Positions 1-5,826 of a stretch of 22,013 bases of DNA are shown one piece after another. The notes under the pieces were generated by a model. That model saw only the letters and a program-made list of their open reading frames with translations. It made no database searches and was not told the DNA's origin. The stretch covers positions 1 to 22,013 of the forward strand of contig CAKSGI010000010.1 in the NCBI GenBank assembly GCA_934454005.1. Direction: 5' to 3'. The stretch's first letter is position 1. The number at the start of each line of letters is the position of its first letter. Origin of the DNA: an uncultured Eubacteriales bacterium (GTDB taxonomy: Bacteria; Bacillota_A; Clostridia; Oscillospirales; Acutalibacteraceae). A program made the translations under genes and the position numbers.

Positions 1-420
1 CTTTTTATGCACTTACTTACTTTTTTACTTTTATTTCATATTTTTTATCTCTTTTCCTCTCTTTTATTGTATATTTTCCCTCTTTTTCCTCCCCCACTTG
101 CCTGTTTTTATGACTCAATTTCTACAAATTTTTGCCCCACCTCTTTTTATTTTTAAGCGGCGGGGGTGTATTTTACTTGTATGAAGCCTTTTTTAATTAC
201 TATGTTTCTATTCTCTTTATTTTCATTTCTAATTTAGAAACTTATCTGGAATTATATATACGCTTTAAATTGTATAGCCTATCTCTCTCACACAATAAGT
301 ATATCTTTATTATTTTATACCCTATTCTCAATTCACTTCCTATAAAAAATAACCCCTTGATTACCCTCATATTTTATTAATTTAATATAACTTTAACTTC
401 AAACAAATTTTATATATACC
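1..420. other. Intergenic region after rplL, no convincing gene
   Basis: No gene is supported here. The only open frame (132-380, plus) is low in complexity, rich in Phe/Ile/Leu/Tyr, has no ribosome binding site and looks like translated AT-rich DNA. In related Firmicutes rpoB follows rplL, so this is probably the rplL-rpoB spacer, with rpoB starting outside the window (inference). By hand count about 82% of bases 1-120 are pyrimidines on the plus strand, so the transcribed minus strand is a purine run. I found no clear promoter for a downstream gene. Confidence 0.6.
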
Positions 421-459
421 AAAAACCCCATTTCAGATGAGACTGAAACAGGGTTTTTT
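421..459 (-). terminator. Intrinsic terminator after rplL
   Basis: A long, nearly symmetrical inverted repeat: AAAAACCC-CA-TTTCAG, a six-base loop, then CTGAAA-CA-GGGTTTTT. On the minus strand the stem ends in a T run, as expected for Rho-independent termination about 40 bases after the rplL stop. Its symmetry means it could also act on plus-strand transcripts. In ribosomal/RNA polymerase operons a terminator here often gives partial read-through to rpoB; that role is inferred. Confidence 0.85.
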
Positions 460-499
460 ATAATCTTTTATAATGTGGATTTAATAAGCAAAAGTATAA

Positions 500-874
500 T
501 TATTTAACCTCAACTTCTGCTCCAGCTTCTGTAAGCTTTGTTTTAATAGCCTCTGCATCCTCTTTAGATACACCTTCCTTAATTGACTTAGGAGCTTCAT
601 CAACAATAGCTTTAGCTTCTTTTAATCCTAGTCCTGTAACCTCACGAACAACTTTAATTACCTGAATTTTATTAGCACCAGCAGCTTTAAGTACTACATC
701 GAATTCTGTTTTTTCTTCTGCAACAGCGGCTCCAGCAACAGGTGCAGCAGCAACAGCAACAGGTGCAGCAGCAGAAACTCCAAATTCTTCTTCAAGAGCC
801 TTTACTAACTCGCTTAACTCTAAAACTGTAAGAGCCTTTACATCTTCAATTAATTTTACAACTTTATCAGACAT
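500..874 (-). CDS. rplL: 50S ribosomal protein L7/L12
   Basis: Encodes the 124-residue stalk protein L7/L12, which binds L10 as dimers and recruits translation GTPases to the ribosome. The sequence shows the three expected parts: an N-terminal dimerisation and L10-binding segment (about 1-37), an alanine/valine-rich hinge (about 38-60), and the conserved C-terminal globular domain (about 60-124) containing [20 protein letters not shown]. The start is set at the ATG at 874 because GGAGG lies 8 bases upstream. A longer frame starting five codons earlier would put that ribosome binding site inside the gene. It follows rplJ by 43 bases and is the last gene before the terminator at 421-459. Expression should follow the L10 leader upstream of rplJ. 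Confidence 0.97.
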   Translation of the reverse strand: MSDKVVKLIEDVKALTVLELSELVKALEEEFGVSAAAPVAVAAAPVAGAAVAEEKTEFDVVLKAAGANKIQVIKVVREVTGLGLKEAKAIVDEAPKSIKEGVSKEDAEAIKTKLTEAGAEVEVK

Positions 875-917
875 TGTATAAACCTCCAAAAATTTTAATA
901 ATTATTTTTTAATTAAA

Positions 918-1448
918 TTATGCGCTTTGCTTTTCTGCAATAGCGTTAAGAGCAACCACTAATCCTTTCATTGTACCATTAAGCACAGTTACAAATCCGG
1001 ATATTGGTGCATTTAAGCCACCAAGAGCTTTTGCAATAAGAACCTCTTTTGATGGTAACTTTGCAAGATCATTAATTTCATCAACACTAATGGTTTTACC
1101 TTCTACAAAACCAGATTTAACATTAAAGAATTTATTATCATCTGCAAACTTACAAAGAATTCTAGCAGAAGCAATATGATCATCTTTACTTACTGCTAAA
1201 GCAGTTGTTCCCTCTAAAACAGATGACTCTATTTCAATCCCAGCTTCTTTTGCAGCACGAGAAAGCAAAGTATTTTTAACTACAAAATATTCTACTCCTG
1301 CTTCTCTTAATTCTCGACGCAATTTAGTATCATCAGCAACATTAATTCCTTTATAGTCTACGATAACACCCGCACATGCATCTTTTAATTTTTCTGCAAG
1401 TTCTGATACAAGCGCTTTTTTCTGCTTTAGAACTTTCTCACTTGGCAA
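918..1448 (-). CDS. rplJ: 50S ribosomal protein L10
   Basis: Encodes the 176-residue L10, which anchors the L7/L12 dimers to 23S rRNA at the base of the stalk. Length and sequence fit the family: an N-terminal rRNA-binding domain with VIVDYKGINVADDTKLRRELREAG-type sequence (about 27-50) and a C-terminal helix ending in ALNAIAEKQSA that would carry L7/L12. The start codon is TTG at 1448, with GGAGGTG nine bases upstream; no ATG offers a better start. It is co-transcribed with rplL. The 220-base gap to rplA carries a consensus promoter, an L10-type leader and an attenuator-like hairpin. By analogy with known L10 autoregulation, excess L10-L12 complex would bind that leader and reduce rplJL expression. 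Confidence 0.97.
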   Translation of the reverse strand: MPSEKVLKQKKALVSELAEKLKDACAGVIVDYKGINVADDTKLRRELREAGVEYFVVKNTLLSRAAKEAGIEIESSVLEGTTALAVSKDDHIASARILCKFADDNKFFNVKSGFVEGKTISVDEINDLAKLPSKEVLIAKALGGLNAPISGFVTVLNGTMKGLVVALNAIAEKQSA

Positions 1449-1500
1449 ATTTATTCACCTCCATAAAGATAAGATTTATAACACACTAGAAGAGTATATC

Positions 1501-1540
1501 ATAATAAAATGTCCTTTCTGCAATACCACAGAAAGGACAT
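1501..1540 (-). terminator. Attenuator-like hairpin in the rplJ leader
   Basis: A perfect 12-bp inverted repeat, ATGTCCTTTCTG with CAGAAAGGACAT and an 8-base loop, followed on the minus strand by TTTTATTAT. It lies about 60 bases before the rplJ start, in the untranslated leader, and has the form of an intrinsic terminator with an imperfect T run. In Firmicute L10 leaders such a hairpin can attenuate transcription; that use here is inferred from position and shape. Confidence 0.65.
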
Positions 1541-1564
1541 GAATATACAAAGTAATTATCGTAT

Positions 1565-1636
1565 ATAATAGTTCCTTCCTAGGCAGGCAGAGTCTCCTCT
1601 ATTATGCAGTGCACCTGCTGTCTTTGGAAAAACAGC
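1565..1636 (-). promoter_or_regulatory. L10 (rplJL) leader RNA
   Basis: The minus strand downstream of the promoter at 1643-1671 begins with a small hairpin (GCTGT...ACAGC) around TTTTTCCAAAG. It continues with CAGCAGGTGC and later CTGCCTGCCTAGGAAGG, so GCAGG and CCTGC can pair around an internal loop. The CAAAGACAGCAGGTG and CCTGCCTAGGA blocks match my memory of the conserved L10 leader family, where L10-L12 binds a kink-turn-containing structure. The attenuator hairpin follows. Assignment rests on these motifs and on position directly before rplJ; a covariance-model search would settle it. Confidence 0.75.
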
Positions 1637-1642
1637 AATTAA

Positions 1643-1671
1643 ATTATATAATAATTTATCTAGTATGTCAA
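1643..1671 (-). promoter_or_regulatory. Consensus sigma-A promoter for rplJL
   Basis: Minus strand TTGACA (1671-1666), exactly 17 bases, then TATAAT (1648-1643): a full consensus match at the ideal spacing. The -35 box starts 4 bp after the rplA stop codon (1677-1675). The predicted start site near 1636 sits at the beginning of the L10 leader. This gives rplJL an independent, strong promoter in addition to read-through from rplKA. Confidence 0.9.
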
Positions 1672-1674
1672 ATA

Positions 1675-2367
1675 TTAACCAATCTTATTTGGATTTATTT
1701 TTACCCCAGGACCCATAGTTGTTGCCACAACACAAGATTTAATGTATTGTCCTTTAGAAGCAGCTGGTTTTGCTTTAACAACTGCATCCAAAAGAGCTTC
1801 CACATTTTCGTTTAGCTTCTCAGCTCCAAAAGAGGCTTTTCCTACAGGACAATGAATAATGTTCGTCTTATCAAGACGATATTCAATTTTACCCGCTTTT
1901 GCTTCTTTTACTGCCTTTGCTATATCTTGTGTCACAGTCCCAGCTTTTGGGTTAGGCATTAATCCACGTGGACCCAATACTTTACCTAATCGTCCAACTA
2001 TACCCATCATATCTGGGGTTGTAATTAGAACATCAAAGTCCATCCAACCTTCACTTTGAATTTTAGTTGTAAACTCCTCTGCTCCAACAAATTCTGCTCC
2101 TGCTTCTTTTGCTAAATTAACATTATCACCTTTACAAATAGCAAGTACCTTTATATTTTTTCCTGTTCCATTAGGTAAAACTATTGCTCCTCTAACCTGT
2201 TGATCTGCATGACGAGAATCTACTCCTAACTTGACATGAAGTTCAACAGTTTCATCAAATTTGGCTGTTGCTGTTTTAACGCAAACTTCAAGAGCTTCAT
2301 TTACATCATAAAGTTTTGATTTATCGATTAACTTAACGTTATCGACATATTTTTTACCGTGTTTCAT
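1675..2367 (-). CDS. rplA: 50S ribosomal protein L1
   Basis: Encodes the 230-residue L1, the protein of the mobile L1 stalk that helps release deacylated tRNA. In many bacteria it also represses its own mRNA. Recognisable sequence includes [20 protein letters not shown] at the N terminus, the domain with [21 protein letters not shown] (about 141-161), and the end [11 protein letters not shown]. The ATG at 2367 has AGGAGG seven bases upstream. It follows rplK by 56 bases, and that gap contains a hairpin resembling the L1 binding site of 23S rRNA, consistent with autoregulation. A second copy lies before rplK. The rplJL promoter directly abuts the stop codon. Confidence 0.97.
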   Translation of the reverse strand: MKHGKKYVDNVKLIDKSKLYDVNEALEVCVKTATAKFDETVELHVKLGVDSRHADQQVRGAIVLPNGTGKNIKVLAICKGDNVNLAKEAGAEFVGAEEFTTKIQSEGWMDFDVLITTPDMMGIVGRLGKVLGPRGLMPNPKAGTVTQDIAKAVKEAKAGKIEYRLDKTNIIHCPVGKASFGAEKLNENVEALLDAVVKAKPAASKGQYIKSCVVATTMGPGVKINPNKIG

Positions 2368-2386
2368 CGTTTTTCCTCCTAATTGA

Positions 2387-2414
2387 GTGGTAAAATCGGA
2401 TTTTTTCCTCCCAC
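2387..2414 (-). promoter_or_regulatory. L1-binding-site mimic before rplA
   Basis: Minus strand reads GTGGGAGGA, a short A-rich loop, TCCGATTTTACCAC. The outer GTGG/CCAC pairs enclose an asymmetric internal loop and a GGA/TCC inner stem. In 23S rRNA the L1 stalk site has the form GUGGGAG ... UGAAAUACCAC, so the hairpin copies its key sequence. It lies directly after the rplK stop and just before the rplA ribosome binding site. Role in L1 autoregulation is inferred. Confidence 0.65.
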
Positions 2415-2423
2415 CCGGGTATA

Positions 2424-2849
2424 TTAGTCTACAACTTCTATACCCATGCTGCGAGCTGTCCCTGCTATCATACTCATAGCAGATTCTATATTAGCAGCAT
2501 TCAAGTCGGGCATTTTTTGCTCAGCTATTTTTTTAACTTGATCACGGGTGATCTTCGCTACCTTTGTTTTGTTTGGTACACCAGATCCGCTCTCGATTCC
2601 ACATGCCTTTTTTATTAAAACAGCTGCAGGTGGAGTTTTTGTTACAAACGTAAACGAACGATCTGCATATACTGTAATAACTACTGGAATAATTAGTCCA
2701 GCATCATTTTTTGTGCGTTCATTAAATTCTTTAGTAAACGCCATAATATTGACGCCATGTTGACCTAAAGCTGGTCCAACTGGTGGCGCCGGTGTTGCTT
2801 TGCCAGCAGGTATCTGAAGTTTTATAAATCCAGTAACCTTTTGAGCCAT
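2424..2849 (-). CDS. rplK: 50S ribosomal protein L11
   Basis: Encodes the 141-residue L11, which binds the GTPase-associated region of 23S rRNA together with L10-L12. The N-terminal domain carries the proline-rich [20 protein letters not shown] block (about 18-37), which in other bacteria contacts thiostrepton and the GTPase factors. The C-terminal rRNA-binding domain includes [26 protein letters not shown] sequence, and the protein ends in [15 protein letters not shown], typical of the family. The ATG at 2849 follows a GGAGGTG site. It sits between nusG (101-base gap with three hairpins) and rplA. Translation of rplK and rplA is probably coordinated through the two L1-site mimics. Confidence 0.97.
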   Translation of the reverse strand: MAQKVTGFIKLQIPAGKATPAPPVGPALGQHGVNIMAFTKEFNERTKNDAGLIIPVVITVYADRSFTFVTKTPPAAVLIKKACGIESGSGVPNKTKVAKITRDQVKKIAEQKMPDLNAANIESAMSMIAGTARSMGIEVVD

Positions 2850-2870
2850 TTTCTTGCACCTCCAAAATTC

Positions 2871-2914
2871 GTGGTAGATTACGGAACAACCATATTAATT
2901 TTTGTTCCTCCCAC
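2871..2914 (-). promoter_or_regulatory. L1-binding-site mimic before rplK
   Basis: Minus strand GTGGGAG is followed by a GAACAA stem, a loop, TTGTTC, then CGTAATCTACCAC. The stem pairs GGAACAA with TTGTTCC, and the outer GTGG pairs with CCAC across an asymmetric internal loop. This is the arrangement of the L1 site on 23S rRNA (GUGGGAG ... UGAAAUACCAC), and it shares GTGGGAGGA, TCCG and TACCAC with the copy at 2387-2414. It ends just before the rplK ribosome binding site, where L1 binding could block translation (inference). Confidence 0.7.
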
Positions 2915-2947
2915 AAGGGAAACTCCCTTACAACAGGACTACCTGTT
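2915..2947 (-). promoter_or_regulatory. Two short hairpins after nusG
   Basis: Directly behind the nusG stop the minus strand has AACAGG-TAGT-CCTGTT (2947-2932) and then AAGGGA-GTT-TCCCTT (2929-2915), leading without a gap into the L1-site mimic. Neither hairpin has a T run, so they are not ordinary terminators. They may protect or help mature the mRNA, or fold together with the L1-site hairpin; no function is shown. Confidence 0.5.
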
Positions 2948-2950
2948 AAA

Positions 2951-3472
2951 TTATTCTACCGGTTCAACTTGATCAAGTTCAAGTTCTGCCGGTGTTTCTC
3001 GTCCAAACATTGAAACTACTACTTTTACATAATTTTTCTCTACATCGATATCTTCTACAATTCCAACAAAATCCTCTAAAGGTCCATCGGTAATTCTAAC
3101 AGAATCTCCTTTTTCATATGATACTTCAACATGTTTAATTTCCACACCAAGTTTTGCTACCTCTTCGTTTGTAAGAGGTACGGGTTTCGAGGATGGACCA
3201 ACAAATCCAGTACAACCACGAATATTTCTAACAACGTACCATGATTCATCGTTCAAAATCATTTTGATAATAACATATCCCGGAAAAATTTTGCGTTCTA
3301 CTTCACGTCTTTTATTATCTTTAATTTCGACAATAGTCTCTGTTGGGACTCGAATTTCTTGAATCAAATCCTGAAGATTTCTATTTTCAACTGTTTTTTC
3401 AAGATTTGACGCAACCTTGTTCTCATACCCTGAATAGGTATGTACAACGTACCATTTTGCTTCTTCCGACAT
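2951..3472 (-). CDS. nusG: Transcription elongation/antitermination factor NusG
   Basis: Encodes the 173-residue NusG, which rides on RNA polymerase, modulates pausing, and in many bacteria links to Rho or the ribosome. The N-terminal NGN domain (about 6-110) contains WYVVHTYSGYENKVASNLE, then RKIFPGYVIIKM and WYVVRNIRGCTGFVG. The C-terminal KOW domain (about 120-173) contains GDSVRITDGPLEDFVGIVEDID and the end ELELDQVEPVE. Length is normal. The ATG at 3472 follows a G-rich site (GGGGGAAGG). It lies 17 bases after secE, in the conserved rpmG-secE-nusG order, and should share the promoter at 3957-3985. Confidence 0.97.
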   Translation of the reverse strand: MSEEAKWYVVHTYSGYENKVASNLEKTVENRNLQDLIQEIRVPTETIVEIKDNKRREVERKIFPGYVIIKMILNDESWYVVRNIRGCTGFVGPSSKPVPLTNEEVAKLGVEIKHVEVSYEKGDSVRITDGPLEDFVGIVEDIDVEKNYVKVVVSMFGRETPAELELDQVEPVE

Positions 3473-3489
3473 AGACCTTCCCCCGATTA

Positions 3490-3708
3490 TTATTTAGATA
3501 CGTTCATAAAAAAACTTAGTAATTTTAATAAACCTGTATCTAGAGCGAAAACAAATAAACCGATAATTAAAATTACGACCAAAACCACACCCATATTTTT
3601 AAAAACTGCAGGAACAGCTGGCCAAACTATCTTTTTAATCTCGCCCTTTAATTCACGAAAGAATTTTCCAATGCCAGAAAAAATATTTAATTTTTTCTCA
3701 GCCATCAT
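3490..3708 (-). CDS. secE: Preprotein translocase subunit SecE
   Basis: Encodes a 72-residue SecE of the short Gram-positive type, which clamps the SecY channel in the membrane. The conserved amphipathic stretch FFRELKGEIKKIVWPAVPAV (about 17-36) precedes a single membrane helix (about 39-61), and the protein ends shortly after. Two adjacent ATG codons (3708 and 3705) both lie within reach of the GGAGG at 3715-3719, so the product may begin one residue later. It sits between rpmG and nusG with short gaps. Confidence 0.95.
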   Translation of the reverse strand: MMAEKKLNIFSGIGKFFRELKGEIKKIVWPAVPAVFKNMGVVLVVILIIGLFVFALDTGLLKLLSFFMNVSK

Positions 3709-3726
3709 ACATTACCTCCGTCCAAC

Positions 3727-3876
3727 TTACTTCGTTTCTTTATGCAGAGTATGTTTTTTACAAAACCTGCAATACTTGTTCATTTCAAGTCTGTCCGGAT
3801 CATTTTTTTTGTTTTTCATTGTGTTGTAATTTCGCTGTTTACACTCAGTACAGGCTAGTGTTACTTTTACTCTCAT
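3727..3876 (-). CDS. rpmG: 50S ribosomal protein L33
   Basis: A 49-residue frame beginning [20 protein letters not shown] and ending [10 protein letters not shown]. It carries two zinc-binding CxxC pairs (Cys9/Cys12 and Cys36/Cys39), so it is the zinc-containing form of L33. The ATG at 3876 has GGAGG seven bases upstream. The gene is the first of the rpmG-secE-nusG group and has a promoter about 80 bases upstream. Presence of the zinc ligands suggests it is used under zinc-sufficient conditions, if the genome also holds a cysteine-free copy (unknown from this window). Confidence 0.95.
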   Translation of the reverse strand: MRVKVTLACTECKQRNYNTMKNKKNDPDRLEMNKYCRFCKKHTLHKETK

Positions 3877-3956
3877 TACGGCACCTCCCGGTATTTCGGA
3901 ATAATTTAGCCTCCCTCAAAAATGCAAAAAATAAAACCCATTTCTGAGGTAATATT

Positions 3957-3985
3957 ATTTTATCATAATATAATCATTAAGTCAA
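3957..3985 (-). promoter_or_regulatory. Sigma-A promoter for rpmG-secE-nusG
   Basis: Minus strand TTGACT (3985-3980), 17 bases, TAAAAT (3962-3957), with TG one base before the -10 box (extended -10). It drives a leader of about 75 bases to rpmG. The nearby insertion-sequence end (4008) lies only about 22 bp upstream of the -35 box, so the insertion left the core promoter intact but replaced what lay upstream. Confidence 0.8.
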
Positions 3986-4007
3986 CATAAATAATAATTA
4001 TATGCAC

Positions 4008-4389
4008 GCCTGTCTCGTAGGTTTACAATACATATGTTATAACAGAATAAAAAAAGTGTGGGAACTTCATTTCTGTCTAAGGTGACATTAACTATGTTTC
4101 AGCGTGTGCTCGAAGAACATGGCATTTGTCACAAGCTGATTCGTCCTTTCACACCAAGGCACAACGGAAAAGTAGAACGCAGCCATCGCAAGGATAACGA
4201 ACGTTTCTATGCTACGCACAAATTTTATTCTTTCGAAGATTTTTCTAAACAGCTTAAATCTTACAACTACAGGGACTACAATCGCTTTCCTATGCGTCCT
4301 TTCGGTTGGAAATCTCCTCTGACTGTTTTGAAAGATTATTTGTCTGATGGTGTAACATATGTTTGACAAACCTACAAGTTATGACAGGC
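4008..4389 (+). mobile_element. Decayed insertion sequence with two terminal repeats
   Basis: The segment is bounded by GCCTGTC at 4008-4014 and its complement GACAGGC at 4383-4389. The inverted repeats continue inward: left GTAGGTTT then ACATATGTTA, right (minus strand) the same blocks with a few changes and about five extra bases. Between them lies only the C-terminal third of a DDE transposase, so about two-thirds of the element has been lost by internal deletion. No convincing target-site duplication is visible. It separates the rpmG promoter from the repeat-protein gene and cannot move by itself. Confidence 0.8.
4058..4366 (+). pseudogene. Transposase C-terminal remnant (IS481-like integrase core)
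   Basis: The remaining frame encodes 102 residues that match the end of an rve/DDE integrase-core transposase. Recognisable are RPFTPRHNGKVERSHRKDNE, holding the third catalytic acidic residue (Glu in GKVERSH), and the FPMRPFGWKSPLTVLKDYL tail. The N-terminal helix-turn-helix and the two catalytic Asp regions are absent. The frame opens at a GTG just at the deletion junction without a ribosome binding site, so no functional product is expected. Resemblance is to IS481-type or related IS3-like elements of Clostridia, judged from memory of the motif. It runs opposite to all other genes here, and its codons are richer in G and C than its neighbours. Confidence 0.8.
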
Positions 4390-4396
4390 ATTTCTT

Positions 4397-5644
4397 TTAA
4401 TAACATGGTGTAGAGGGAATGCTTCCCACATCTGATGATTCATATACCTGAGTTGATTCTATAAAATCACTATTTAAAGTTTCACTTTTATCAATTAAAA
4501 ATTTTTGAACACTCTGAGCAAAACCAAATTCATCTTTTTGATAAACTTTGGCACTTTTTGATATAGAGATGCATGCTCCAAAACCATTTTTACCACCTCC
4601 AACTCCTATAGATGACTCCCATCCTTGCGTAAAAATTAGGCCCCCTAATATATTAATATTTATTCCATTAGCATTAAGTCCACCACCAATTCCTGCACCT
4701 GATCCTTTACCTACAGCCTTTACAACCGTACTTATTCCTGCAATAGTAATGTTTTCACCATTTCCATTTTTACCACCACCAATTCCTGCTGCATCTAATC
4801 CAGCATTGGCTATTACACAACCACCTGTTATTTGAATATTGCGGCCTACGCCACCAACTCCGCCACCAATTCCTGCACCAAACTTTGATCCTTCAGTAGG
4901 ATTTATTTCTATATTACCTCCAGATATAAAGATGTTTATTCCATCTCCACCACAAACTTTTTTATTTCCACCTCCGCCTCCTATTCCAGCTGAACAGTTT
5001 CCGGCATTTGCTTTAATAAATCCTCCTTTTATAGTAATATTTTCTCCTCCTCCGTTGAATCCTCCACCTATTCCTGCCCCACCATATTGTGAATCGAAAT
5101 TAGATGTCGCTATAATAGTTGGATTCTCATCAATTGTTATATTTTTTACACTTTTCCCAATATCCCCTCCTATTCCTGCTCCACCACCATTTCCTATAGT
5201 CTCTAGAGTACCTTCTCCTAATATTGTTAAATTGCGTTCATGGTCATTTTCTTTTTGAATTCCCGCCGATCCACTCCCTGAAACTAAAATATTTCTACTT
5301 CCTTTAGAGAGACATATTTTTGTATCACAATTTCCATATATACCCAATGCTGAAACATCCATTTTATCAGAAACATCAATATTAACATTATCAAAGATTA
5401 TAGTTACAGGACCATCTTTTGCAAATACCATAATAGAATCTTTACACGGAACTTCAAACTTTGAATTAGATATAATATAACATCCAGATTTCATTATTCT
5501 TAATCTTCCAGCGCTATATGCAACTCCATATTCTGTATCTATTGACTTTACCAAAAGACAAGATTCATCAGCAAAAACTGTAGTTGGCCATAATATAAAA
5601 ATCATGCACAATACTATTAAAATACTTAAAATTTTATTCTTCAT
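4397..5644 (-). CDS. Secreted glycine-rich beta-helix repeat protein
   Basis: A 415-residue protein with a clear signal peptide: basic start, hydrophobic core, then TTVFA before DES (cleavage near 25). Residues 30-120 look like a beta-strand-rich N-terminal part. From about 127 to 365 there are eight copies of a 29-38 residue unit starting at about 127, 156, 190, 219, 257, 286, 317 and 346. The typical unit is GAGIGGG, a glycine/asparagine turn, ENITI.GG.I.A. Such repeats usually form a right-handed beta-helix and occur in carbohydrate-binding or adhesive surface proteins of Clostridia; the ligand is unknown. No LPXTG, transmembrane or other anchor follows, so it may be released. The ATG at 5644 has GAGG eight bases upstream. 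The stop is 7 bp from the insertion-sequence end, and no terminator remains behind it. Confidence 0.85.
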   Translation of the reverse strand: MKNKILSILIVLCMIFILWPTTVFADESCLLVKSIDTEYGVAYSAGRLRIMKSGCYIISNSKFEVPCKDSIMVFAKDGPVTIIFDNVNIDVSDKMDVSALGIYGNCDTKICLSKGSRNILVSGSGSAGIQKENDHERNLTILGEGTLETIGNGGGAGIGGDIGKSVKNITIDENPTIIATSNFDSQYGGAGIGGGFNGGGENITIKGGFIKANAGNCSAGIGGGGGNKKVCGGDGINIFISGGNIEINPTEGSKFGAGIGGGVGGVGRNIQITGGCVIANAGLDAAGIGGGKNGNGENITIAGISTVVKAVGKGSGAGIGGGLNANGININILGGLIFTQGWESSIGVGGGKNGFGACISISKSAKVYQKDEFGFAQSVQKFLIDKSETLNSDFIESTQVYESSDVGSIPSTPCY

Positions 5645-5676
5645 CCCATATACCTCATTTTAAATACATTGTTTTT

Positions 5677-5708
5677 TATCAAATTACTATCAAATTAATT
5701 TCAAATAA
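5677..5708 (-). repeat. 11-bp phased direct repeats upstream of the repeat protein
   Basis: On the plus strand TATCAAATTA occurs at 5677-5686 and again at 5688-5697, followed by the weaker TTTCAAATAA at 5699-5708. The period is 11 bp, close to one turn of DNA, and the array sits 33-64 bp upstream of the start at 5644. Such spacing is typical for regulator half-sites, but the tract is AT-rich and could be chance. No clear -35/-10 pair could be picked out here. Confidence 0.4.
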
Positions 5709-5750
5709 ATATAACTTTTATGTCATTTTAACTACTTCTAGCAATAAAGT

Positions 5751-5804
5751 ATAAATAAAAATCTCGCCCATTAAATAGTATACGACTCTATTTAACAAAC
5801 GAGA
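5751..5804 (-). terminator. Intrinsic terminator after nifJ
   Basis: Minus strand TCTCG...TTAAATAG, a nine-base loop, CTATTTAA...CGAGA, followed by TTTTTATTTATAC. Outer 5-bp and inner 8-bp stems are separated by an unpaired 4-base bulge on each side. It begins about 20 bases after the nifJ stop and separates nifJ from the repeat-protein gene. Confidence 0.85.
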
Positions 5805-5826
5805 AATTTTATATTTTTACCTAACC

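Noticed and set aside
132..380. Open frame of 82 codons on the plus strand
   Set aside because: Low-complexity Phe/Ile/Leu/Tyr translation of AT-rich spacer, no ribosome binding site, opposite to all real genes.
875..889. Five-codon N-terminal extension of rplL
   Set aside because: The extension contains the GGAGG that serves the ATG at 874, and L7/L12 proteins normally start at MSDK-like sequence.
2731..2916. Minus-strand frame of 61 codons in the nusG-rplK spacer
   Set aside because: Out of frame with rplK, overlaps its conserved start, and covers the hairpin elements.
3440..3829. Plus-strand frame of 129 codons over rpmG, secE and the nusG start
   Set aside because: Antisense shadow of three well-supported genes including the short rpmG.
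4008..4389. Target-site duplication flanking the insertion sequence
   Set aside because: Bases outside GCCTGTC and GACAGGC (TGCAC and ATTTC) do not form a direct repeat.
4548..5258. Two proline-rich plus-strand frames
   Set aside because: They are the antisense of the glycine-rich repeats of the secreted protein; GGx codons read backwards give proline. No ribosome binding sites.
4397..5644. CRISPR-like or DNA-level tandem repeat in the glycine-rich gene
   Set aside because: The repetition is at protein level with variable unit length and codons; no constant DNA repeat with spacers is present.
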